A stretch of 64,000 nucleotides of DNA, taken from assembly GCF_020103725.1 (NCBI RefSeq), contig NZ_JAHXBG010000006.1:62001-126000 (forward strand), in the 5' to 3' direction. Made by a program: the position numbers and the translations under genes. Of this stretch, positions 18,504 to 27,250 are shown in pieces. The stretch is from Hyalangium gracile. Its GTDB lineage: Bacteria > Myxococcota > Myxococcia > Myxococcales > Myxococcaceae. Position 1 is the stretch's first letter, and each line of letters starts with the position of its first letter. Under the pieces are notes generated by a model. That model ran no database searches. It was not told the DNA's origin and saw only the letters and a program-made list of their open reading frames with translations.

Positions 18504-21500
18504 TCAGGCGGCGGGAACCGAGGTGGGGTGGCCCCGCTCGGCGAGCAGGGCGCGGACGCGGGCGCGCAGGGCCTCCGGCTCGAAGGGCTTCTCCAGCCAG
18601 GGCAGGTGCGTGCTGTCCAGGAACGTCCGCGCCGCCTCGGTGAAGGCGCCGCCGGTGAGGAACACCATGCGCTCGGCCTGCGAGGGCGCCTCCTCGCGCA
18701 GCACATCGTGCAGCTCCATGCCCGTCATCTCCGGCATCATCAAGTCACACAGGATGAGCGCGTAGCGCTCCCCCGCGCGCAGCCGCTCCAGGGCTTGCCG
18801 GGCGCTGGTGAAGGACACCACCTCGTGCTCGGGCGCCAGCGTGCGCGACAGGGCGGAGATGAGCAGGGGCTCGTCGTCGATGATCATCAGCCGGCCGCGC
18901 GCCGTGGCGGCCAGGTCCGCGGCGGGGATGACGGGGTGCGCCCCGGAGGGATCCTTCGGGGCCGGAGGCAGCTCCACCTCGAAGGTGGTGCCCTTTCCCA
19001 CCTCGCTGCGCACGCGAATCTCCCCGCCCATGTTCTGGATGTAGGAGTGGCAGATGGACAGGCCCAGCCCGGTGCCCACGCCCACCGGCTTGGTGGTGAA
19101 GAAGGGCTCGAAGATGCGGGGCAGCACCTCGGGGGGAATGCCCGAGCCGGTGTCGCTCACCGTGGCCACGATGTGGTCCCGCTCGTTTCGGCGCAGGCTG
19201 ACGCGAATCTCGTGCTGATCCGCCCGGCCCTCGGGGATGGCCTGGGCGGCGTTCACCAGCAGGTTGAGGAACACCTGGCCCAGGCGCGTCTCGTCTCCCA
19301 GCACCTCGAGCGACCCGTGGTAGTCCTTCACCACCCGGGCCCGGTGGCGGATCTCCGCATCCGCGATGGACAGCGCCAGCTCCAGCACCGCATGCAGGTC
19401 CACCCGCCGCAGCCGCTCCGGCTGCATCCGGGAGAACGTCTTCAAGTCCTGCACGATGCGGCGCACCCGATCGGCGCCCTGCAGCGCATCGTCCAGCGCC
19501 TGCCCCACCTCGCCCCAGCGCGTGTCGGGGCCCTCGCGCTGGGCGGCCTCGCGCACCTCGGACGTGGCGTAGTGGATGTTGGAGATGATGTAGGCCAGGG
19601 GGTTGTTGATCTCATGCCCCACGCCAGCGGCCAGCGTGCCCACCGCCGCCATCTTCTCGGCGTGGATGAGCCGCTCGCGCGTGGCCTGCAGCTCCTGGAG
19701 CCGGGCCTGCAGGTCCGCGTTGACGGTGGCCAGCTGCGCGGTGCGCTCGTCCACGCGGGCCTGCAGCTGGCGCTCGCGCCGGCGCACGCGGAGGATGCGC
19801 AGCCACACCACGCCTGCCACCGCCAGCGCGGCGAGCAGCCCGCTCGCCACGCGGAACAGCCACGTCTGGTGGAAGCGGGGCCGCAGGGCGAAGCGCAGGG
19901 TGCCCTCGGAGACGGCCTGGCTGTCATGCGGGGCGGACACCTTCACCTGGAACCGGTAGTGCCCGGGCGGCAGGTGCGTGTAGTAGGCCACGCGCCGGGT
20001 GCCCGCCTCCACCCAGTCCGTGTCCACGCCCTCCAGCCGGTAGCGGAAGTGCAGCAGCTGGGGCGCGCGCAGGCTCGTGGCGGTGTAGTGGATCTCCACC
20101 CGGCCCTCGCCCACGGGGATGGCGCTCGTGTCGGAGAGCCGCACGAGCTTCGAGTCCACCTGCAGCTCCTCGAAGAGCACCTTCGGCTCGGGCAGCGCCT
20201 GCGTCTGCCAGGGCCGGTTCGGCGCATAGGAGACGATGCCGCGGATGGTGGGGAACCAGAGCCGCCCGTCGCGGCTGACGACGCCCGCGGGGGCGCCCAC
20301 GCCGTTGCACTCCTCGGCGCGCATGCCGTCATCCATGCCGTAGGGCTCGGAGGTGACGCGCACGCGCTGTCCGGCGTTCACCGCCTCCAGCTCCTCCAGG
20401 GACACGCGGAAGATGCCCTTGTTGCAGCTCATCCACAGGTTGCCGTGCCCGTCGGGGAGGATGGCGAAGATGCGATCATTGAAGAGGCCCTCGGCGCGGG
20501 AGAAGCGCCGGAAGCCTCCGTCCTTCCACCGGTAGAGCCCCTCGTCGGTGCCGATCCACAGCACGCCCTGGGGCGCCTCGTAGAGCGCCTGGACTTCGCT
20601 GAACATGGGGTGGCCCTCGGCGGCCACGGGCACCAGGCGCCCCTGGAGCATGTAGGCCAGGCCCCCCTCGGAGGTGCCCACCCAGAAGCCGCCCGCCTGG
20701 CGCTTCGTCAGCAGGGTGATGGAGGTGCCGGGCAGGCCCTGGGCGCGGGTGAGCAGCTCGAAGCGCTCGCCGGTCCACCGCGCCAGGCCCTCCTGGGTGC
20801 CGGCCCAGAGCGTGCCGTCCGAGTGGAAGTACGCCACGCGCACCGGCCCCGAGGGCAGGCCCAGGTCCCGGCCGAGCGAGGTGGTGATCTTCCCGCCCTC
20901 CCAGCGGTTGAGGCCCGTCTGGGTGGCGAACCAGATGCCGCCATCCGGGGCCTCGGTGATGGAGCGGACGCGGTCGTGGAGCAGCCCCTCGCGCGTCGTC
21001 CACGTGCTCATCTTCCCCTCGTGCCAGCGGGTGACGCCGGTGCCCAGGCCGGAGATCCAGAGGCTGCCGTCGCGGGCCTCGAGCAGGGCGCTGACGACGA
21101 CCTGGGGCAGCCCCTCGGGCACGCCCACGGAGGTGAAGGGAGCGTCCTTGAGGCGGTGCAGCCCGCCCTCGGAGGCGCCGATCCACAGGTTGCCCTCGAG
21201 GTCCTCCAGGAAGGCGATGACGGTGTTGCTCACCAGGCCCTGGCTGGCATCCAGGGTGAAGCGCCTGCCGCGGGCCAGGCGCAGCATGCCTCGGCCCGTG
21301 CTCCCCACCCACAGGGTGTTGAGCCGGTCCACGAAGAGCTCCTCGATGGGAGCGCCGGGCAGGCTCGCCTCGGGCGCGGGCCGCATGCGCCCCTGCTGGA
21401 GCCGGTACACGGTGCCGTCCTCGGAGCCGGCCCAGAGCGTGTCCTCGTGGTCCACCACGAGGGACATGACGGCGGTGCCCGTCCCCTCCAGCGCGGGCCC

Positions 21501-22172
21501 CGCGAGCAGGGTGGTGCCGTCCCAGAACTGGAGCCCCTTCGGGGTGCCCACCCAGAGCTTGCCCGTCGAGTCCTCGGCGAGCGCCGTGACGCGGTTGCTG
21601 GCCAGCCCGCTGTCGGCGGTCCACGCCTGGAAGCGGCCCTGGAAGTAGCGCAGCACCCCATGGCCCGAGGTGGCGATCCACAGCGAGCCATCCTTCGTGG
21701 GGAGCAGGGAGTGGAGGTGGCGCAGCGTGACGCCGGGAGGCGCGGGGATGGCGGAGAAGGCGCCTCCGCTCATCCGGGTGAGCCCCTCGTCGGTGCCGAT
21801 CCACAGGGTGCCGGCGGCGTCCGTGGCGAGGCAGCGGACGGTGCGCCCCTGGAGCGCCGGGGTGGTGATGAAGTCGAAGACGGTGAAGCGCGCCCCATCG
21901 AAGCGCACCAGCCCTTCCCAGGTGCCCGACCAGAGGTAGCCGTCGGGCGTCTGGGCCAGGGCCTCGATGGCGTTCTCTGGCAGCCCGTCGGTGGTCTGCC
22001 AGACGCGGTGGGGGAACTGGAGCAGGGACTTGTCCGGTGCCAGGGCCTCGGCGGGAGGCACGACCGCGAGCAGGCTGACGAGCAGCATGGCCGTGAGGGC
22101 GCTCGGGGAGCGGTGGCCGATCGGAGCGCCGGAGGGAGGCGCTCGGCGGTGGCTTCGTGAGGCGTGAGGCAT
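18504..22172 (-). CDS. Hybrid two-component sensor kinase with periplasmic propellers
   Basis: A 1222-residue one-protein signalling chain. A signal or anchor segment (~25-45) is followed by about 14 two-component-regulator propeller repeats (LWIGTDEGLxR and LWVGTxxGL motifs), a Y_Y_Y domain and a transmembrane helix (ASGLLAALAVAGVVWLRIL). A HisKA domain has the phospho-acceptor in AAGVGHEINNPLAY, followed by an HATPase domain (VFLNLLVNAAQA, DTGSGIPP, GTGLGLSI) and a C-terminal receiver domain with acceptor Asp in LILCDLMMPEMTG (~1143). The propeller plus Y_Y_Y layout resembles the polysaccharide-sensing hybrid regulators of Bacteroidetes, but here the output ends in a receiver rather than a DNA-binding domain, so a separate partner must carry the output. 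ATG 22172 was chosen because a signal-like segment follows. Confidence 0.9.
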   Translation of the reverse strand: MPHASRSHRRAPPSGAPIGHRSPSALTAMLLVSLLAVVPPAEALAPDKSLLQFPHRVWQTTDGLPENAIEALAQTPDGYLWSGTWEGLVRFDGARFTVFDFITTPALQGRTVRCLATDAAGTLWIGTDEGLTRMSGGAFSAIPAPPGVTLRHLHSLLPTKDGSLWIATSGHGVLRYFQGRFQAWTADSGLASNRVTALAEDSTGKLWVGTPKGLQFWDGTTLLAGPALEGTGTAVMSLVVDHEDTLWAGSEDGTVYRLQQGRMRPAPEASLPGAPIEELFVDRLNTLWVGSTGRGMLRLARGRRFTLDASQGLVSNTVIAFLEDLEGNLWIGASEGGLHRLKDAPFTSVGVPEGLPQVVVSALLEARDGSLWISGLGTGVTRWHEGKMSTWTTREGLLHDRVRSITEAPDGGIWFATQTGLNRWEGGKITTSLGRDLGLPSGPVRVAYFHSDGTLWAGTQEGLARWTGERFELLTRAQGLPGTSITLLTKRQAGGFWVGTSEGGLAYMLQGRLVPVAAEGHPMFSEVQALYEAPQGVLWIGTDEGLYRWKDGGFRRFSRAEGLFNDRIFAILPDGHGNLWMSCNKGIFRVSLEELEAVNAGQRVRVTSEPYGMDDGMRAEECNGVGAPAGVVSRDGRLWFPTIRGIVSYAPNRPWQTQALPEPKVLFEELQVDSKLVRLSDTSAIPVGEGRVEIHYTATSLRAPQLLHFRYRLEGVDTDWVEAGTRRVAYYTHLPPGHYRFQVKVSAPHDSQAVSEGTLRFALRPRFHQTWLFRVASGLLAALAVAGVVWLRILRVRRRERQLQARVDERTAQLATVNADLQARLQELQATRERLIHAEKMAAVGTLAAGVGHEINNPLAYIISNIHYATSEVREAAQREGPDTRWGEVGQALDDALQGADRVRRIVQDLKTFSRMQPERLRRVDLHAVLELALSIADAEIRHRARVVKDYHGSLEVLGDETRLGQVFLNLLVNAAQAIPEGRADQHEIRVSLRRNERDHIVATVSDTGSGIPPEVLPRIFEPFFTTKPVGVGTGLGLSICHSYIQNMGGEIRVRSEVGKGTTFEVELPPAPKDPSGAHPVIPAADLAATARGRLMIIDDEPLLISALSRTLAPEHEVVSFTSARQALERLRAGERYALILCDLMMPEMTGMELHDVLREEAPSQAERMVFLTGGAFTEAARTFLDSTHLPWLEKPFEPEALRARVRALLAERGHPTSVPAA

Positions 22173-22247
22173 GTGTGGACCTTGCGGGGCGGCACCGTAG
22201 CGGGGAGCAAGGCCGGGGGAAAGTCGGGTCCTACCGGAAGGAACTAC

Positions 22248-22264
22248 CCTACCCGAGGGGTAGG
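22248..22264. promoter_or_regulatory. Inverted repeat upstream of the hybrid sensor gene
   Basis: The perfect 7-bp arms CCTACCC and GGGTAGG surround a 3-nt spacer about 75 bp upstream of the hybrid kinase start. Candidate operator in a divergent control region; no binding protein can be named. Confidence 0.3.
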
Positions 22265-22320
22265 AATCCGGAACCCACGAGGAGGGGTTGCCAAGTTGGT
22301 TCGCGCGATTCGGCGGCACG

Positions 22321-22631
22321 TGGAGTGAGGCCTACGGAATCGCGAGCTCCTGGGCCCTGTGCAGCTCCGCGAGCATGCGAGGCGTGTACCCGAGCATCCG
22401 CGTGCAGGTTCGGGTGAGGAGCCTCGGGGCGCTGGTGGATGAGTACAGCACGCACCTCCAGGCGCGGCACGTGGAGCGCACGCGGCCCTCCACCCAGAAG
22501 GTGCTGGACGGGGGAGGTACTCGGATGCGCGCATGCCCGTCTCCCTCTCGTACCAGCTCGCCCACCGCTTCGATGGGGACCAGGGGCTGCTGCATCAGTT
22601 CCTGCTGGGCATCGAATCGGTCGCGCTCTGA
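22321..22631 (+). pseudogene. Frameshifted remnant of an unidentified gene
   Basis: Two adjacent frames read like one protein. The first gives LVDEYSTHLQARHVERTRPSTQKVLD (up to about 22510), and a second frame then gives YSDARMPVSLSYQLAHRFDGDQ and ends GIESVAL at a TGA at 22629-22631. Codon use and residue composition in each part look genuine, and a single shift near 22515 joins them. No clear start is seen. The family was not recognised. It sits directly upstream of the nuclease-like gene. Confidence 0.35.
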
Positions 22632-22695
22632 GAGGGGGCCCTCGTGCGGACAGGGAACCCAGCGTAGTAGTCTTCCCGGTGGGAGGTGCCCTCCA

Positions 22696-24141
22696 TTGCC
22701 ACGCAAGCAGGCGATCAGCCCCAAGTCCCAGTCGAGCTCCGCGAAGCGCCGCGCTGTCGAGGAACCACCCCAGCACACGGGAGTGGAGCCGGCGCCGGGG
22801 GAGCGAAGCCTGGGGCCGTCAGCCCGTCCGGGGCCTGACCTCAACCGCATCCCCGTTCGCGCTCCGCGGCTGGGCAACGGCACCACGCCCGGGGTGGTGC
22901 AGCGGGCCAAGAAGCGGAAGGGGAGCGACGCCCCGAAGTCATGGCTGGACCTCGATCTGCCGGCGGAGGACTCGGAGGACGAGGACTTCGAGCCTTCGAA
23001 CAGCAACGATGAGATGGAGCTGACGGCGGAAGAGCGCGAGATGAACCGCGTGGGAGCGAGCCTGCGGATGGGTACCACGGACTTCACCGCGCTCACCTCG
23101 AACGTCGCGAAGTACGCCGAGTCCTCCAACGACACGGTCAAGCAGAAGAAGAGCGGTGCGCTGGCGGAGACGGTCGACAAGCTCCATCCCACGTTCGTCA
23201 CGTTCCAGGAGGTGACCAATCCCACCGCCTTCCAGCAGGGGCTCGTCGGCTCCAGCGTGTTCCAGGAGCACGGGACGGCCGAGTACGCGATGTTGCCCGG
23301 CCCTGCATACGAGTCGGGCCCGTACCACGAGTCCTATCCCTTCCTGTACGACACCTCGATGATCCACCAGACGCCGCGGCTGTCGGTGATGAGCGATGAC
23401 AACTCGGGGATCGAGTCGTACTCAGGGACGCTGAAGTTCGGCAAGCAGCGCCAGCAGCCCCGCCCCACCACGGTCTGGGAGTTCCAGCTTCCGACGGGAG
23501 GCTACAACTTCCGCCCGCCATCCAAGGATGACCCCAGCACGGGCAAGCCGGATCCCCAGTACGCGCGGACGCACAAGAACCTCCGGCGCAGGGACATTCC
23601 GTACCAGCCCATGTCCGTCGTGAACGTGCACACCTCGCCATCGATCACGACGATCAACAAGCAGGTGAAGGACATCCGCGAGTCCGTCGAGGTGCTCAAG
23701 GAGCTGGGGCACAGCACCCTGGCCTCGGGTGACTGGTATGCCCAGCGCGGGGCGAAGACACAGTGGAAGCAGCTGGAGCAGAGCGAGGACTGGAACCTCG
23801 CTGCTCCGGAGCAGTCCACCAGCTTCCCTGGCGGGAGGAAGAAGGGGCAGACCGCGGACCACTTCCTTTTGGACAATGCCGCGTTCGACACCCACTCCGC
23901 CACGGCGATTCCGCCGCCGAGCGACGACTTCTCCGCGCTCGAGGACCACCTCACCCAGGACGTCTCGGAGGCGCAGCTGAAGGAGTGGGTGGACAGGAAG
24001 ATCGATCACGCGCCGGTGTTCCTCCACGCCACGCTCAATCCCTCCTCCGAGGTGCCTCGGAAGCGCCAGCGCACGGAAGGTCCGGTCCGGAAGGTCCAGT
24101 CCCGCAAGAAGCGGCCTCAGAGGAGGAGAGGGCGGAGGTAG
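22696..24141 (+). CDS. EEP-fold nuclease/phosphatase-like protein with NLS-like basic tracts
   Basis: A 481-residue protein. The start is a TTG preceded by GGGAGGTG at 7-nt spacing; upstream of it the frame is a decayed gene. Residues 1-120 are disordered, with basic clusters (AKRR at 16-19, AKKRK at 71-75) and an acidic patch (EDSEDEDFE). Residues ~125-450 fit the endonuclease/exonuclease/phosphatase superfamily: Asn136, FQEV (Glu172), YDT (218-220), VNVHTSP (His312), GDWY (345-348, where GDxN is usual) and IDHAP (437-440). The C-terminus is a strongly basic tail (PRKRQRTEG to the end, 454-481). No signal peptide. The NLS-like tracts suggest a DNase-type effector acting in eukaryotic cells; this is inference. 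The GDxN change could weaken catalysis. Confidence 0.7.
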   Translation: MPRKQAISPKSQSSSAKRRAVEEPPQHTGVEPAPGERSLGPSARPGPDLNRIPVRAPRLGNGTTPGVVQRAKKRKGSDAPKSWLDLDLPAEDSEDEDFEPSNSNDEMELTAEEREMNRVGASLRMGTTDFTALTSNVAKYAESSNDTVKQKKSGALAETVDKLHPTFVTFQEVTNPTAFQQGLVGSSVFQEHGTAEYAMLPGPAYESGPYHESYPFLYDTSMIHQTPRLSVMSDDNSGIESYSGTLKFGKQRQQPRPTTVWEFQLPTGGYNFRPPSKDDPSTGKPDPQYARTHKNLRRRDIPYQPMSVVNVHTSPSITTINKQVKDIRESVEVLKELGHSTLASGDWYAQRGAKTQWKQLEQSEDWNLAAPEQSTSFPGGRKKGQTADHFLLDNAAFDTHSATAIPPPSDDFSALEDHLTQDVSEAQLKEWVDRKIDHAPVFLHATLNPSSEVPRKRQRTEGPVRKVQSRKKRPQRRRGRR

Positions 24142-24174
24142 TAACGCCGCTCGTGCTGGGGCTCCGGCCGGTCG

Positions 24175-24209
24175 GCCCGTTCGCTGCAGCCGGGAGCCCT
24201 TTGGCTGCA
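24175..24209 (+). promoter_or_regulatory. Candidate LytTR operator upstream of the LytS-like gene
   Basis: Two direct repeats, GCCCGTTCGCTGCA (24175-24188) and GCCCTTTGGCTGCA (24196-24209), match at 12 of 14 positions and start exactly 21 bp apart, two helical turns. The core CCGTTCGCT resembles the AlgR-type LytTR consensus CCGTTCGTC. The pair ends 44 bp before the histidine kinase start, so autoregulation by the LytTR regulator is plausible. Confidence 0.5.
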
Positions 24210-24253
24210 CCGCTTCGAAAGGCGCCGTTGCCTGGGCGTAGACTCCTTTGTCC

Positions 24254-25444
24254 ATGGAATCCGCCTCTCCCGCCGCGAGCCCCGTCCTGCCGTCCTCCGC
24301 TGGGGCACTCCGGCCGGGGCTCCCCACGTCAGCGCTGTCCGCGCTGCTACGGCTGGCGCGCCGCCTGCCGCTGCTCCTGCTGGCGTATGCCGTGCCAGGC
24401 GTCATCACCTCGAGCCAGACCTACTTCTACGCCCAGGCCAAGGACCCCACCTACCCCTTCGGGAGGGCGCTGCTGGTGCAGCTGCCGCCCTGGTGGTACT
24501 GGGCGCTCGCCACGCCGCTCGTCCTCGCGCTCGGCTGGCGCTTTCGCCTGGAGCGCGGCGTGTGGCTCCGCAGCCTCAGGGTCCATGTGCCCGCCCTCAT
24601 CGGGCTCACGCTCCCCCACCTGCTCCTCATCGTCTTCATCTCCCGCCTCGCGGGGGAGAAGTGGTTCCTGGACAACTCGTTGGCCTTCATCATGCCCTTG
24701 ATGCTGGCCAAGTACGGCGTCACCGACGTCATCATCTACAGCGGCATCCTCTCCGTCGGCTACGCCATGGACTATCACCGCCGCTATCGCGAGGGAGAGC
24801 TGGCCCAGTCGCAGCTCGAGACGCGCCTGGCCCATGCGCAGCTCGACGCCCTGCGCGCCCAGCTCCACCCGCACTTCCTCTTCAACACGCTCAACGCCAT
24901 CTCCGTCCTCGTGCGCAAGCAGGACACCGCCGGCTCCATCCGCATGCTCACCGGCGTCAGCGAGCTGCTGCGCATGGCCCTCAACACCACCGGCCGCCAG
25001 CAGGTTCCCCTCCACGAGGACCTCGACTTCCTGGACCGCTACCTGGACATCGAGCAGACCCGCTTCCAGGATCGGCTCCAGGTGGTCCGGGCCATCGACT
25101 CCGCGACGCTCGGCGCGCTCGTGCCCAGCCTCATCCTCCAGCCCCTGGTGGAGAACGCCATCAAGCACGGTCTCGGCACCCGCTCCGGAGCCGGGCGCGT
25201 GGAGCTGCGCGCCTCGCGTGAGGGTGGCCGGCTGGTGCTCGAGGTGCTCGATGACGGCCCTGGGCTCGCGCCCGGCTGGGACACCCAGGGCGGCTGCATT
25301 GGCGTGGCCAACGTGCGCGCCCGCCTGCGCCAGCTCTACGGAGACCGCCACGCCTTCACGCTGGAGAACCGAGCCGAGGGTGGAGTGCGCGCCCGCCTGG
25401 AGCTGCCCTTCCAGTCCGCCTCACCGGAGGTGCCCGTGTCATGA
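24254..25444 (+). CDS. LytS/YehU-type sensor histidine kinase
   Basis: A 396-residue protein with about four membrane helices (~30-185), a coiled linker and a His_kinase domain of the LytS type with phospho-acceptor His in QLHPHFLFNTLNAIS. An HATPase domain follows (LVENAIKHG, DDGPGLAPG, IGVANVRARL). The helices probably form the sensor. Its TGA overlaps the ATG of the LytTR response-regulator gene (ATGA), a standard kinase-regulator pair. A direct-repeat operator lies 45-80 bp upstream. Confidence 0.93.
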   Translation: MESASPAASPVLPSSAGALRPGLPTSALSALLRLARRLPLLLLAYAVPGVITSSQTYFYAQAKDPTYPFGRALLVQLPPWWYWALATPLVLALGWRFRLERGVWLRSLRVHVPALIGLTLPHLLLIVFISRLAGEKWFLDNSLAFIMPLMLAKYGVTDVIIYSGILSVGYAMDYHRRYREGELAQSQLETRLAHAQLDALRAQLHPHFLFNTLNAISVLVRKQDTAGSIRMLTGVSELLRMALNTTGRQQVPLHEDLDFLDRYLDIEQTRFQDRLQVVRAIDSATLGALVPSLILQPLVENAIKHGLGTRSGAGRVELRASREGGRLVLEVLDDGPGLAPGWDTQGGCIGVANVRARLRQLYGDRHAFTLENRAEGGVRARLELPFQSASPEVPVS

Positions 25445-26256
25445 ACGCGCCCGCCTGCATCCGCACGCTCGTCGTGGATGACGAGCCCCTGGCTCGCGAG
25501 GGGCTGCGCCTGCTGCTCGCCTCGGACCCGGAGGTCAGCGTGGTGGGCGAGGCCGGCAACGGGCCGGAGGCCGTGCGCCTCATCCGTGAGCAGCGGCCGG
25601 ACCTCGTCCTGCTCGACGTGCAGATGCCGGAGCTCAATGGCTTCGAGGTGCTCGCCCACCTGGGCCCTGGCGAGGTGCCCGCCGTCATCTTCGTCACCGC
25701 GTACGACCACTACGCTCTGCGCGCCTTCGACATCCACGCGCTCGACTACCTCCTCAAGCCCTTCCGCGACGATCGCTTCCACGAGGCCGTGGGCCGCGCG
25801 AAGGCGCAGATTCGCCTGGCGCGCATGTCCGACCTGAGCCAGCGGCTGATGTCCGTGCTCGCCACCTATGGCGAGCGTGACGTCACTCCCGCGCCTGCCT
25901 CGGCGCCCGCGCCCATCGCCGCTCCCGAGCCGTGGGTGCGCCGGCTCGCCATTCGCGACACGGGGCGCGTGGTGTTCCTCGACGTGGATGAGATCGAATA
26001 CATCGAGGCCGCCGACTACTACGTGCAGATTCATGCGGGCGGGAAGGGGTACCTCCACCGCGAGACGATGCAGAGCCTGGAGGCGCGCCTGGACCCGGAG
26101 CGCTTCATGCGCATCCACCGCTCGGCCATCGTGAACTCGCGCCGCATCCGCGAGCTGCGCAGCGAGGGCCGCAGGGAGCTCATCGTGGTGCTGACGGGGG
26201 GCGCCGAGCTGCGCGTCGCTCGCAGCCACCGCGAAAAGTTCCAGCACCTGCGCTGA
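25441..26256 (+). CDS. LytTR-family response regulator
   Basis: A 271-residue protein. The receiver domain (~8-125) has the acidic pair VVDDEP, phospho-acceptor Asp in LVLLDVQMPELNG and the conserved Lys in LLKPF. A Pro/Ala linker (~145-165) is followed by a LytTR DNA-binding domain (~170-271; FLDVDEIEYIEAADYYVQI, RFMRIHRSAIVN). LytTR proteins bind pairs of direct repeats about 21 bp apart; two such pairs lie at 24175-24209 and 26285-26321. It is coupled to the sensor gene by a 4-nt overlap. Confidence 0.94.
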   Translation: MNAPACIRTLVVDDEPLAREGLRLLLASDPEVSVVGEAGNGPEAVRLIREQRPDLVLLDVQMPELNGFEVLAHLGPGEVPAVIFVTAYDHYALRAFDIHALDYLLKPFRDDRFHEAVGRAKAQIRLARMSDLSQRLMSVLATYGERDVTPAPASAPAPIAAPEPWVRRLAIRDTGRVVFLDVDEIEYIEAADYYVQIHAGGKGYLHRETMQSLEARLDPERFMRIHRSAIVNSRRIRELRSEGRRELIVVLTGGAELRVARSHREKFQHLR

Positions 26257-26284
26257 GCACCCGAGACCGCGGCGATGAGAGGGA

Positions 26285-26321
26285 GCCCGTTCGCCGCACG
26301 GGAGTGCCCGTTCGCCGCACG
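26285..26321 (+). promoter_or_regulatory. Candidate LytTR operator upstream of the LolA-like gene
   Basis: A perfect 16-bp direct repeat, GCCCGTTCGCCGCACG, occurs at 26285-26300 and again at 26306-26321, 21 bp apart start to start. The core CCGTTCGCC differs by one base from the AlgR-type consensus CCGTTCGTC. It lies 87 bp upstream of the next start codon and immediately downstream of the LytTR regulator gene, which suggests that gene is a target. Confidence 0.55.
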
Positions 26322-26408
26322 CCCGTCCCCACCGGCTGAACACTCCAGCAGCGCGGCGCTCGAGCGGGCACTGTGCCTTCCGTAACCTACTCTCCACGGA
26401 GGCACCCC

Positions 26409-27161
26409 ATGCTGCGCAAGTCTCTCGTTTCCTCGTTTCTGGCCCTCGGTCTGACGTTCGCTCCCGCCATCTCGGCCGCTGGCGAGGGCGCCGAGTGTGT
26501 CCAGGGCAAGCTGTCGCTCCAGACCGTCGTCGACAAGCACCTGAACGCCGTGGGCGGCAAGGAGCGGCTCAAGGCCGTGAAGACCCTGCAGATCACCACC
26601 CTCGTGCGGGAGGGTGACACCGTCACTACCACCACCATGCAGCGCCTGCGCCCCAACCTCGTGCGCTACGACATGGACAAGAACGGCACCCGGGTCAGCA
26701 AGATGTTCGACGGCCAGCAGGGCTGGATGGTGGAGGGCTCGGCTGCTCCTCAGCGCTTGGACCAGGAGAAGAGCGCGATGATGGCCGAGGGCGCTTCCTT
26801 CGATGACGCCCTGATGGATCCGAAGGCCCGGGGCGTCGCGCTGAAGCTGGACGGCATCGCGGAGGTGAATGGTGCTCCCGCCTTCAAGCTGGTCCTCACC
26901 CGGGGCACCACCACGGAGGTCCGCTTCATCGACCAGGGGTCCTTCCTGGAGGTGCGCCGCACCTACGCTGGCACCCATGAGGGGAAGGCGTACAACAAGG
27001 CCATCACCTTCTCCGACTACCGCGCCGTGGACGGCATCATGCTGAGCCACCGCGCGCAGTGGGAGGCCGACGGCAAGCAGGGCGAGAAGGTCGTCCAGAG
27101 CGCCCGCTACGACGCGCCCATCGACGCCACGGTCTTCAAGCCGGCGGCGCCGCGCAGCTGA
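26409..27161 (+). CDS. LolA-like periplasmic lipoprotein-sorting-type protein
   Basis: A 250-residue protein with a signal peptide (~1-24, cleavage after ISAAG) and the beta-rich fold of outer-membrane lipoprotein-sorting (LolA/LolB-like) proteins, starting with LQTVVDKHLNAVGGKERLKAVKTL, a motif common in this group, and ending FSDYRAVDGIMLSHR. Members bind lipid or lipoprotein acyl chains in the periplasm. GGAGG lies about 8 nt before ATG 26409. The perfect LytTR-type repeat upstream suggests control by the adjacent two-component system. Substrate unknown. Confidence 0.8.
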   Translation: MLRKSLVSSFLALGLTFAPAISAAGEGAECVQGKLSLQTVVDKHLNAVGGKERLKAVKTLQITTLVREGDTVTTTTMQRLRPNLVRYDMDKNGTRVSKMFDGQQGWMVEGSAAPQRLDQEKSAMMAEGASFDDALMDPKARGVALKLDGIAEVNGAPAFKLVLTRGTTTEVRFIDQGSFLEVRRTYAGTHEGKAYNKAITFSDYRAVDGIMLSHRAQWEADGKQGEKVVQSARYDAPIDATVFKPAAPRS

Positions 27162-27250
27162 GCCGCACTCCCTGCGTGCTCGAGCGAGCGTTGGGGCGTG
27201 TTCGGGCTCCCAACGTTGACCGCCACCGGGCGCGCTGGGAACATGGTCCC

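Noticed and set aside
18480-22160. A 1226-codon plus-strand frame opposite the hybrid sensor kinase
   Set aside because: Compositionally a shadow (Gln/Arg/His/Gly rich, no motif). The minus-strand gene has kinase, propeller and receiver motifs.
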